A stretch of 64,000 nt of DNA, from positions 30,991 through 94,990 of the forward strand of contig NZ_JAPFFT010000019.1 in the NCBI RefSeq assembly GCF_026241105.1, given 5' to 3'. The translations under genes were made by a program, and so were the position numbers. The DNA comes from Arthrobacter rhizophilus. GTDB lineage: Bacteria; Actinomycetota; Actinomycetes; Actinomycetales; Micrococcaceae. Within the stretch, counting starts at the first letter, position 1; every line of letters starts with the position of its first letter. The notes under the pieces are model-generated. The model was not told the origin of the DNA, made no database searches, and saw nothing but the letters and a program-made list of their open reading frames with translations. Below are positions 1-6,879 of this stretch, in pieces.

Positions 1-1
1 C

Positions 2-436
2 AAGGACATCGACAAGGTCGTCGGCACCACCTACCGGGACATCCTCCGGGCAACCCTGACCCGGTCCGACCCCAAGGAATTCCTGTTCTTCAACCGCAAC
101 ACCACCGGCAAACCCGCCGCGAAAGCCTTCATCAAACGCCTTCAGGAGCGCGCCATCGACCGTGACAAGCCAATCAGCACCCGCGCATTCCGAATGCAGC
201 TGAAGGCAATCCAGGCGTTCGGCCGCTCGGCCCCGTCGGACCTGTCCACGCTCACGCACCCCACTCTTATCGCCAACGGCGACAACGACCGCATGGTGCC
301 CTCCGTGCTCTCCGAAGACCTGCACCGGCGCATCAAGGGATCCGAACTGATCATCTACCCCGACTCCGGCCACGGCGGTATCTTCCAGCACCACCCCCGG
401 TTCGCACCCGCCGTCGTCGAATTCCTTGCCCCCTGA
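2..436 (+). CDS. Alpha/beta hydrolase, C-terminal part (gene starts before the window)
   Basis: The frame is open from base 2 and ends at a TGA, giving about 144 residues of an alpha/beta hydrolase. The visible C-terminal half carries GDNDRMVP, which supplies the usual acidic residue of the triad in a GxxD turn after a beta strand, and DSGHGGIFQHH, which supplies the catalytic His. The nucleophile elbow lies outside the window, so the substrate cannot be read. Such enzymes often hydrolyse esters, lactones or C-C bonds in catabolic clusters, which fits the neighbouring EthD-like gene and TetR regulator. The next gene begins 28 bases after the stop, so they are probably co-transcribed. Confidence 0.85.
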   Translation, partial: KDIDKVVGTTYRDILRATLTRSDPKEFLFFNRNTTGKPAAKAFIKRLQERAIDRDKPISTRAFRMQLKAIQAFGRSAPSDLSTLTHPTLIANGDNDRMVPSVLSEDLHRRIKGSELIIYPDSGHGGIFQHHPRFAPAVVEFLAP

Positions 437-464
437 CCACCGCGCTCGCGACAAGAAGGCATCA

Positions 465-1271
465 ATGGGCACCTCACCACCAACCACCGGACCGCACCTG
501 GAAAAACATTTCACGTCCTCGGTCCTGCTATGGGTGCGCAGCGGCCAGTCCCGCCAAACGGGCATGGACTACTGGAAAGGCCCGCACTCCGGCATCATCG
601 CCGCCACACCAGGGCTGGAGGAGTACCGGCAGATCCACCTCGCCGAACACAACCCCGGCCTATGGCCCGCAACCACAGGGGTGGAGACCACCATCCCCGC
701 GGACCGGAAGATCGACGGCATAGCGGAAGTCACCTTCCAATCCGCGCTTTCGCCGCTCAAGGGGCGCAAGCAGACCGCCTTGGCCTATAAGGACGAGGTC
801 AACGTATTCCGCCGCACCCTTCTCTACGCCGGTCCGCCGAACACTTCACACTGGTACGACGTCGCCTCCCCGGAAGAGACTGTCGGGGCTCGCGCGATCA
901 TTTACCTCCGCCGCCGCCCCGGTGTTCGCCCGTCCGACTTCCGGCGGCTCGTGAAGAAGAGGTTTATTCCTGCCCTGGCCGGCACTGGGATGCTGAAGGA
1001 ACTGCGCACCCAATCATTCATGCCATGGATCAAGAAGACGTGGGACACCCCCAACGTCGCCCACGACAACCCGGCGGACCAACGCTTCCAAGCATCAATC
1101 ATCCTGGGATTTGCCGACTCTGCAGCCCGTGCCACCTTCTTTGACAGCAGCGCGGTCCAGGATCTGTCCCACCAGCTGAAGCCAGTGGCCTCCGCCATCC
1201 ATGCCTATGACGTCGAAGCAGCACTGACGTATGTCAAGCATGGCCGGATCCTCCCCCACCACCAACAGTAG
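465..1271 (+). CDS. EthD-like dimeric alpha-beta barrel protein
   Basis: A 268-residue protein. The N-terminal half has the look of an EthD or ferredoxin-like barrel domain: a strand (SVLLWVRSG), then MDYWKGPHSGII and PGLEEYRQIHL, the WxxxHG-type arrangement seen in small degradation-associated proteins. A second copy seems to follow (RAIIYLRRRPGVRPSDFRRL), suggesting two fused barrels. EthD-type proteins act in catabolic clusters, some as small cyclases or isomerases, but no reaction can be assigned here. The start at 465 is preferred because residues from the earlier possible start overlap the hydrolase and look non-native. It lies between the hydrolase and a TetR gene. Confidence 0.55.
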   Translation: MGTSPPTTGPHLEKHFTSSVLLWVRSGQSRQTGMDYWKGPHSGIIAATPGLEEYRQIHLAEHNPGLWPATTGVETTIPADRKIDGIAEVTFQSALSPLKGRKQTALAYKDEVNVFRRTLLYAGPPNTSHWYDVASPEETVGARAIIYLRRRPGVRPSDFRRLVKKRFIPALAGTGMLKELRTQSFMPWIKKTWDTPNVAHDNPADQRFQASIILGFADSAARATFFDSSAVQDLSHQLKPVASAIHAYDVEAALTYVKHGRILPHHQQ

Positions 1272-1352
1272 CGGCACCGCGTGAGAGACCCGGTTCCCCC
1301 GCGTTCGTTATACTCATTATTGAGCCCAGTCAGTTTAATTCCGGAGGAACCC

Positions 1353-1955
1353 ATGCCCGTCACGTCCCCGCCGCTCGGACGGCGCGAGCGGAACAAACAG
1401 CAGAAGCTGGACCGCATTACCGCCGCAGCCAGCGAGCTGTTCGCCGAATACGGGGTCGAGGACGTCACCACCCAGCAGATCGCCGACAAAGCCGACATCG
1501 GCACCGGAACCCTGTTTCTCTACGCCAAAACCAAGGGAGAGCTCCTCCTCCTGGTACAGAACGCCCACTACGCCGAAGCTCTCGAGCGGGGCCGGGCGGA
1601 TGCTGAAACCATCCAGGATGCCCTGGGTGCGATGATGGCCATCGTGCGGCCGATCGTAGAGTGCAACCGCGTCCAGGTCGACAACGGGCGTACCTACCTG
1701 CGGGAAATGGTCTTCGGCGACCCCACGGAGCCACAGCACAGCGCTGCTCTATCCATCGTTGCGCAAACCGAGGAGGCCATCGCCGCCATCCTGGGCAGGG
1801 AAGAACCGGCCGGTGCCGGTGACGCCGCGACGGCGGCGCGCATTGTCTCCGCGATCATGTTTGTCAGCATGGCCGCAAGCGTAAACGCTGGATTGGAAAC
1901 TGAAGCACTGGTGCAGGACATCAGGACACAAATCAGCCTGCTCATACCCCGCTGA
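1353..1955 (+). CDS. TetR-family transcriptional regulator
   Basis: A 200-residue TetR-type repressor. Residues about 8-55 form the DNA-binding domain, with ITAAASELFAEYGVEDVTTQ followed by QIADKADIGTGTLFLYAKTK, the classic helix-turn-helix ending in the (Y/F)-x-x-F/Y-x-x-K stretch. The rest is a variable ligand-binding domain. The start at 1353 is chosen because GGAGGA lies at 1343-1348, five bases upstream. It follows the hydrolase and EthD-like genes on the same strand and probably controls them or the neighbouring SDR genes; the ligand is unknown. Confidence 0.85.
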   Translation: MPVTSPPLGRRERNKQQKLDRITAAASELFAEYGVEDVTTQQIADKADIGTGTLFLYAKTKGELLLLVQNAHYAEALERGRADAETIQDALGAMMAIVRPIVECNRVQVDNGRTYLREMVFGDPTEPQHSAALSIVAQTEEAIAAILGREEPAGAGDAATAARIVSAIMFVSMAASVNAGLETEALVQDIRTQISLLIPR

Positions 1956-2054
1956 CGCGGCCGGCAAACTCGATCTGGACGGCAGCCACTCGTTACGTTT
2001 GCGGTCGAGGAGACAAACCTCCGCCAACGGCACAGCCGAGACAAACCCGAAACA

Positions 2055-2315
2055 CTAAATCGAATGTTGCGGCTGAACGCTCATATTGGGCGCGGCCCTG
2101 CACACGGTGCGCGACTTCAAGGCGCTCAAATCCCTCTGCCGCTGCGCCGGAGAAAGTGCTCCTTCCCGGAGGAAGGCGGCGCGCTGGGTAGCAAGGGTGC
2201 CGCGGAAGCGCTGCGCATCGGTGATCTGTTGTGTGGCTTCTGCTGTGAGAGTCGTTGTCTTCTGCGGACGGTTGTGCGGGGGTGGGGGAACAACGGGGAG
2301 GGTGTCGCTAGACAT
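2055..2315 (-). pseudogene. Aldehyde dehydrogenase N-terminal fragment (coniferyl aldehyde dehydrogenase-like)
   Basis: The ATG overlaps the SDR stop in the eight bases ATGTCTAG, as in a translationally coupled pair. The 86-residue product has a short Pro-rich leader, then TLATQRAAFLREGALSPAQR and RDLSALKS, which resembles the first helical segment of aldehyde dehydrogenases of the coniferyl aldehyde dehydrogenase type. It then runs into unrelated sequence and stops, about 400 residues short of the family length, with no NAD site or catalytic Cys. I see no downstream continuation toward the TetR gene, so the rest was deleted. The family assignment rests on the short N-terminal match only. Confidence 0.5.
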
Positions 2316-3105
2316 GCGCAGCCGGCCGCGCCATCCGGCCCATGGCCTGCACCACCATCCGGCGGGGCAGGAACTTGGTGGCGATTGCCAGCAGCCGGCC
2401 ATTGGTCACCACCGACGGCGGCGCGAAGCGACGGTCGAGCGTCGCGAGCGCCATCCGCACGACATGCTGCGGTGTCGCCCTGGCGGCGCCGTAGTCCGCG
2501 GACTGACTGCCAGCGGCGTCGAAAAACTCTGTCTGCATCGCACCGGGGCACACAGCGAGCACGCCGAGTTCGGAACCGCGGGCCTCCGCCCACAAGGACT
2601 CAGTGAAACTCAGCACGAACGCCTTGGTGGCCCCGTACACACTGAGATAGGGAGTCGGCTGGAGGCCGAGAAAGCTCGCGACATTGATGAGCACCCCGTG
2701 GCCCGTCTTCAGGGGCTCGAAGTACGCGCGGCTCAGGTCCACGAGGGAACTGACATTCAGAGCGATCATGCTTTGGAGACGCTCGGGGTCTTCATCGCCA
2801 AACTCGTCATGGGTGCCGAAGCCGGCGTTGTTGACCAGACTCGTCGCGTGGATCCCCCGCCCTTCGAGCTCTGCACGAAGGGTGCGGCCAGCGTCGGGTC
2901 GACCGAGATCGCGTGCGATGACGGTCACCTTGACCTGATGGGCGAGGGTGAGCTCCTGGGCAAGCGCCTCGAGACGGTCGGCCCGCCGGGCGACGAGGAC
3001 AAGATCGGAGCCCCGGCTTGCCAACTGCCTGGCGAATTCGGCTCCGAGGCCGGAGCTTGCTCCGGTGACGATGGTGGTCTGCGTGGTGTAGTCGATTCTA
3101 TTCAT
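2308..3105 (-). CDS. Short-chain dehydrogenase/reductase (SDR)
   Basis: A 265-residue classical SDR. It has the cofactor motif TGASSGLG near residue 13, NNAGF near 89, a Ser in NVASFLG and the catalytic pair in YGATK. ARRADRL after the second strand suggests NADP preference. The end MGRMARPAAHV is intact and overlaps the start of the aldehyde dehydrogenase fragment by eight bases. The start at 3105 is preferred because a TATGAT -10 box sits six bases upstream, giving a leaderless transcript. It is divergent from a TetR gene with a 13-bp palindrome between them, so that repressor probably controls it. Substrate unknown. Confidence 0.85.
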   Translation of the reverse strand: MNRIDYTTQTTIVTGASSGLGAEFARQLASRGSDLVLVARRADRLEALAQELTLAHQVKVTVIARDLGRPDAGRTLRAELEGRGIHATSLVNNAGFGTHDEFGDEDPERLQSMIALNVSSLVDLSRAYFEPLKTGHGVLINVASFLGLQPTPYLSVYGATKAFVLSFTESLWAEARGSELGVLAVCPGAMQTEFFDAAGSQSADYGAARATPQHVVRMALATLDRRFAPPSVVTNGRLLAIATKFLPRRMVVQAMGRMARPAAHV

Positions 3106-3177
3106 GGATACATCATATGCAGCATAATGCACTCAGTGCAATAGTCTGCCTCAAGTGCAGCCATGTACCATAGGTGC
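3106..3177. promoter_or_regulatory. Divergent leaderless promoters with TetR operator palindrome
   Basis: The 72-base gap between the SDR and the TetR gene holds TGCACTCAGTGCA at 3128-3140, a perfect palindrome with six-base arms, and a further AGTGCA-like half site near 3154-3159. On the minus strand, TTGCAC (3136-3141), an 18-base spacer and TATGAT (3112-3117) lie six bases before the SDR ATG. On the plus strand, TACCAT (3166-3171) lies six bases before the TetR ATG, with only a weak -35. Neither gene has a Shine-Dalgarno sequence. The palindrome overlaps the SDR -35 box, the expected place for repression. Confidence 0.6.
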
Positions 3178-3768
3178 ATGAAAGCTTCACCTCCTCCCCT
3201 TCGTCAGCAGACGCGCGCCGTCGTCCGCTCTCTCATTGCTCAGACCGCCATGGCGGTGTTCGCCGAAAAGGGCTACGACGAGACCACCGTGGAGGAGGTG
3301 GCCGCCGCCGCCGGCGTCTCCAGACGCACGCTGTTCAACTATTTCAAGAGCAAAGAGGACCTTGCGCTCAGCGGACTGGCAGAACAGGGGGAGAAGATCG
3401 CTGCGCGCTTCGCCTCCTCCCCTCCGGGTGAAGACATCTGGGAGTCCCTGAGTTCGGCCTTCCGCGTGCTTGAAGAGATCGAGACCACCTCTGAAAGAAG
3501 GCTTGAGATCGTCACCCTCCTCTTTGGCAGTGAATCACTGCGCGCCGGGCACGTGGAAAAGCAGTCGCGCTGGCAGGAACTGCTCGCGCCCCAGATCGAG
3601 GAGCGACTCCCCCTTTCGGACCACCGATCGCTCGAGGCGCGAGCGATCGCAGCAGCAGCCATCACATGCCTGCAAGCAGCCACCGAGGAATGGTCGCGCA
3701 TAGGCGGGCGGGTCGACCTCTTTCACCTTTACGACGCTGCAGTCCAGGCGGTCCGCCGCGCACACTGA
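3178..3768 (+). CDS. TetR-family transcriptional regulator, divergent to the SDR
   Basis: A 196-residue TetR repressor. Residues about 10-58 hold the helix-turn-helix (TAMAVFAEKGYDETTVEEVA, then AAAGVSRRTLFNYFKSKEDL), with the characteristic FNYFKSKEDL end. The C-terminal part resembles the MftR- or AcrR-like acyl- or small-molecule-binding fold but has no diagnostic residues. The ATG at 3178 is preferred over an ATG five codons earlier because a TACCAT -10 lies six bases upstream. It probably represses the divergent SDR gene and itself through the palindrome at 3128-3140. Confidence 0.88.
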   Translation: MKASPPPLRQQTRAVVRSLIAQTAMAVFAEKGYDETTVEEVAAAAGVSRRTLFNYFKSKEDLALSGLAEQGEKIAARFASSPPGEDIWESLSSAFRVLEEIETTSERRLEIVTLLFGSESLRAGHVEKQSRWQELLAPQIEERLPLSDHRSLEARAIAAAAITCLQAATEEWSRIGGRVDLFHLYDAAVQAVRRAH

Positions 3769-4000
3769 CTGGTTATGCCCCGCGTGCAGCGCCCTCTGCC
3801 GATAACGTTGGTCGCCGCCGGGACTGTTGAAACATCCTTGCGATGGTTCACGTGCCCACTCAGAGAGCGGTGGGGTGCGGTGGTATCAATAAGGGGGACA
3901 GAGTGCGTTGGTTGTCTGGGATCCCACAACCCGATCCCTTCCGACCGGCCGACGAACTGAGTGTAGTGGATTATCCACATCTATAAAGGAGTACCGAAAA

Positions 4001-4117
4001 ATGCCAACCATCGTTTACAAGCAATACGACGGAACAACCGCCGAAGTAGAAGTCTCTTCGGGCAAGCGCGTGATGCAGACCGCTCTGCAAAGAAGCCGCT
4101 GCGGCGACGAGAGATAG
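4001..4117 (+). pseudogene. [2Fe-2S] ferredoxin N-terminal fragment
   Basis: The first 29 residues (MPTIVYKQYDGTTAEVEVSS, then GKRVMQTAL) match the start of adrenodoxin-like [2Fe-2S] ferredoxins that serve bacterial cytochromes P450. The reading then departs from the family and stops after 38 residues, before any of the four cluster cysteines. A complete AAAGGAG ribosome site precedes it, so the start is original and the rest was lost. No P450 or ferredoxin reductase remains in the window. Confidence 0.6.
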
Positions 4118-4298
4118 GAACAAACTGTAAGTTTTGAGCCATCCATGCTCAGCCAGGCGGGGATTCGACAAAGTAAGTGTTGAACGTATTGCGGGACTTC
4201 ACCTACGCCAAAACAGTCGCTGGCTACATTTTAGAACGATGCGAATGCCTCGACAGTCATCTTGCCGTCTACACCGAGAAGCCTTGGGAAATTGGTGA

Positions 4299-4544
4299 GA
4301 CGAGGTCCTCCTGGCCCAGACCGAGGCCAAACCCCAATGGTCCAGGGTTGAATGGGCGCAGCAACTGCTCCTTCATGCCTACACGCACTGCAGCACCCAA
4401 CACTCCGCAGCATTGTTGACCACAGTCGGGTACATCAACTGGTGGGAAGGCCGAGGAAGCGAGGCCCACGAATTCGTGCAGCTCGCACTCGAAGCAGACC
4501 CCGCCTATCGTCTGGCACGGCTCAGTGCTTGCCATGTTGACTGA
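4299..4544 (+). pseudogene. DUF4192-like protein, C-terminal fragment
   Basis: From 4299 an open stretch reads DEVLLAQTEAKPQWSRVEWA, later GYINWWEGRGSEAHEF and LALEADPAYRLARL, and ends at a TGA at 4542-4544. The WWEGRGSxAHxFxxxALExDPxYRLA pattern resembles the C-terminus of actinobacterial DUF4192 proteins, whose role is unknown. A stop lies directly upstream in the same frame and no start is available, so this is a remnant of about 81 codons. It sits between the ferredoxin fragment and a hypothetical gene, in what looks like a scar of deletions. Confidence 0.45.
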
Positions 4545-4675
4545 CCCTTCACCGCAACACAGTAGAGTCGCGGCCGCGACGATGGCCACAGGGTCCGGCG
4601 CCTCACGGCAAGAGCAGGACGAGTTCGCTCTTTGAGAACCATCGCCGAGATGCGGCGGATCCTGCCTAGGCTGCC

Positions 4676-5059
4676 ATGGCCCAGGGGATCACGCCGCTCG
4701 AGGTCCCCGAACGAGGCATAGTGGATCGCGACCTCCTGCCTCCGGGCTTCGCGCACGGGCGGGGCTCACGGTTCGGGCATCCCGATAGTGGGCGCTTCGC
4801 GAAGTGCGCAAATCTCGATCGCGCCCGGTATAACGAGTGCGGCCAGGCCTTCATCGAGTGGATCGGATCCGGCCCGACGAAGACGTGCTTCATCCCCAGC
4901 GCCAACTTCGCCCGACAGGCCCAGCTGCCGCCTGCGCAGCGCCACATCTACTACCGTTTGCGCGAAGCGGACGCCACAGACGTTCCGAAGCACCACTACT
5001 TCACGGGCAGCCAGTCCGCGGTCATCGGGATGGTCCTCCGAATGATCCGACGAAGCTAG
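4676..5059 (+). CDS. Hypothetical protein
   Basis: An open frame of 127 codons that I do not recognise. It begins MAQGITPLEVPERGIVDRDL, has two isolated cysteines near FAKCANLDRARYNECGQ, and ends VIGMVLRMIRRS. No clear Shine-Dalgarno sequence precedes it. In favour of a real gene is a hairpin with a GGGTTTT tail shortly after the stop (5080-5101). Against it, the flanks are gene remnants, and the composition could fit a fragment of a larger lost protein. No membrane segment or signal peptide is visible. Confidence 0.35.
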   Translation: MAQGITPLEVPERGIVDRDLLPPGFAHGRGSRFGHPDSGRFAKCANLDRARYNECGQAFIEWIGSGPTKTCFIPSANFARQAQLPPAQRHIYYRLREADATDVPKHHYFTGSQSAVIGMVLRMIRRS

Positions 5060-5079
5060 ACAACTTTCCGGCGCGGCGA

Positions 5080-5101
5080 CGCAGCCACCCTGCGGGGTTT
5101 T
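5080..5101 (+). terminator. Possible rho-independent terminator
   Basis: CGCAG, a five-base loop and CTGCG are followed by GGGTTTTAT. The stem is short, but it sits 20 bases after the hypothetical gene and before the promoter of the polyol operon. Confidence 0.45.
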
Positions 5102-5302
5102 ATCGCACTTTCAGCATCCACACTTTCCCCCAAGACGCCCCGGGCGTGCCGAGGCTGGGTGAGTAGATGGCCAGCGGTGCTTCCTAGGAAAACTTCAAAG
5201 AGGCGGATCCCCGTGTGGGCGGCTAGCTGTTGACCGTAGGACGGCGTTGCTGAGGCAGAGTCCGGTTAGGCGGGCGGAATGGCGGGATATAACAGGAAAA
5301 TT

Positions 5303-5351
5303 GTGAACTTTATCATTTAAGTTGACAAAATTAGCAGGTATGGCGTTATAT
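5303..5351 (+). promoter_or_regulatory. Promoter of the polyol operon with putative DeoR operator
   Basis: TTGACA at 5322-5327, an 18-base spacer and TTATAT at 5346-5351 form a strong sigma-70-type promoter about 85 bases before the MFS gene. Just upstream, GTGAACTTTATCAT at 5303-5316 fits GTGA-N6-TCA(T). A closely similar GTGA-N6-TCAC lies between deoR and the ABC importer at 13644-13657. The site adjoins the -35 box, consistent with control by the DeoR regulator. The operator role is inferred. Confidence 0.6.
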
Positions 5352-5436
5352 AGATCACATACTCTTTGTTTTCCCGTCGGCACCAGAAGCCTTCCGCGAA
5401 GAAGCGGTTCTGTGCTGCGCTACCCAGGAGATTGCA

Positions 5437-6747
5437 ATGGCCGCACCTTCCGCTTCCCCCGCTGTTTCGACAGTGTCGCCGTTAGCACCGTCCCGCAGTT
5501 GGGCAGGCCGGCTCGGTATGCCCCATGCGCTGCGTTGGGGGTTTGTCGGGCTGCTCATCTTCATGATCGGCGACGGAGTGGAGTCCGGGTATCTCTCGAC
5601 GTTCCTGCTGGACAGGGGTTTGGAACAGGGGCAGGTCGGGCTTCTGTTCACGGTGTACGGGGTCGCGGCCGGCGTTGCCGCCTGGGCCTCGGGTGCCCTG
5701 TCGGATCTCTGGGGTCCCCGCCGCGTAATGATCCTGGGACTCCTCCTTTGGGTGGCATTCCAGATTGTCGTTCTTGCAGTTGCGCTCCCGTCCATGGATT
5801 TAACGCTGCTGCTTGTCAGCTACGGACTTCGAGGGCTGGGGTATCCGCTTTTTGCTTACGGCTTCCTCGTGTGGATCGCGGCCTGCACTCCGTCACACCG
5901 GCTGGGCTCCGCCGTGGGATGGTTCTGGTTTGCATTCACCGGAGGCCTGCCGACCCTCGGCTCGCTTCTGGCAAGCGCAACCATCCCGGCCGTGGGCGCT
6001 TTCAACACGCTATGGATCGCCTTGGGGCTTGTCGTTGTCGGCGGCCTTGTCGTCCTCACCACGGTCCGGGAACGCACAGGCTTTTCACGCTTGGCCCCCT
6101 TGGGTGAGAAGCCGGTAGCGACATTGGCGTCAAGCCTGACCATGCTCTGGCGTAACCCGAGAATTGGCATGGGTGCGGCTGTCCGTTCCATCAACACAGC
6201 CTCGCAGTTCGGTTTCCTTGTGTTCCTCCCCGTCTTTTTCACCAAGGAAATCGGGTTTGAACTTACCGAGTGGCTTCAGATCCTCAGCGTGGTGTTCCTC
6301 ACCAATATCTTCTTCAACCTGATCTTCGGAATCGTCGGCGACAAGTTTGGCTGGCGGCAGACGATAGCGCTTTTTGGCGGCGTCGGATGCGCCGTGACGA
6401 CTCTGGCGTTCTACTACGTACCCCTGGCCGCCGGCGCGAACCTGATCGCGGCGATGGCTGTTGGTGCCGCCTATGGCGCCACCCTGGCCGGGTTCGTGCC
6501 GCTATCAGCCCTGATGCCTTCACTGGCACCGGAACACAAAGGCGCGGCCATGTCCGCGCTGAACTTTGGCGCCGGCCTCTCCGTGTTCCTTGGCCCGCTG
6601 ATCGTGACACTGTTCCTTTCCCTGGTCGGGGTTGGCGGTGTCATGTGGATCTTCGCAGGGCTCTACCTGCTCAGCGCCGTCCTGACCTGGCAGCTCAAGC
6701 TCCCCGCCGCCTCCCGCGACATTGCTGCACCTAGCAGCGCCCAGTAG
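5437..6747 (+). CDS. MFS transporter, polyol/sugar permease type
   Basis: A 436-residue major facilitator protein with about twelve hydrophobic segments. The loop after the second and third segments reads GALSDLWGPRRVMILG, the MFS signature (G-x-x-x-D-x-x-G-x-R-R), and the second half has GIVGDKFGWRQT at the matching place. The general layout resembles ribitol and other polyol permeases of the RbtT type. It is the first gene of an operon with two FGGY kinases and probably brings in their unphosphorylated substrate. A strong promoter lies at 5322-5351. It may duplicate the job of the ABC importer further along. Confidence 0.8.
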   Translation: MAAPSASPAVSTVSPLAPSRSWAGRLGMPHALRWGFVGLLIFMIGDGVESGYLSTFLLDRGLEQGQVGLLFTVYGVAAGVAAWASGALSDLWGPRRVMILGLLLWVAFQIVVLAVALPSMDLTLLLVSYGLRGLGYPLFAYGFLVWIAACTPSHRLGSAVGWFWFAFTGGLPTLGSLLASATIPAVGAFNTLWIALGLVVVGGLVVLTTVRERTGFSRLAPLGEKPVATLASSLTMLWRNPRIGMGAAVRSINTASQFGFLVFLPVFFTKEIGFELTEWLQILSVVFLTNIFFNLIFGIVGDKFGWRQTIALFGGVGCAVTTLAFYYVPLAAGANLIAAMAVGAAYGATLAGFVPLSALMPSLAPEHKGAAMSALNFGAGLSVFLGPLIVTLFLSLVGVGGVMWIFAGLYLLSAVLTWQLKLPAASRDIAAPSSAQ

Positions 6748-6774
6748 TTTCCGTTACACCTGAAGTGGCTACGA

Positions 6775-6825
6775 GAGGGCTCCCTGCCGGCGCATCCGTT
6801 CCGGCAGCCGCCGGCAGGAGCCCTC
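6775..6825 (+). other. Long intergenic hairpin between permease and first kinase
   Basis: GAGGGCTCCCTGCCGGCG pairs with CGCCGGCAGGAGCCCTC across a 16-base loop, with one bulged base. There is no U-run after it, so it is more likely an RNA-stability or processing element, or a partial terminator, than a full stop. It divides permease from kinase expression inside one operon. Confidence 0.6.
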
Positions 6826-6879
6826 AAACACCAAAGCACCCGCAACGGGCAAGCTTCCAACAAAAGAAAGGCCTAAGCC

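Noticed and set aside
4177..4230. VLRDFTYAKTVAGY, similar to the DFTYVxTxAG stretch of IS3-family transposases.
   Set aside because: Only about 14 residues match and the sequence then diverges, so it was not listed as a mobile element.
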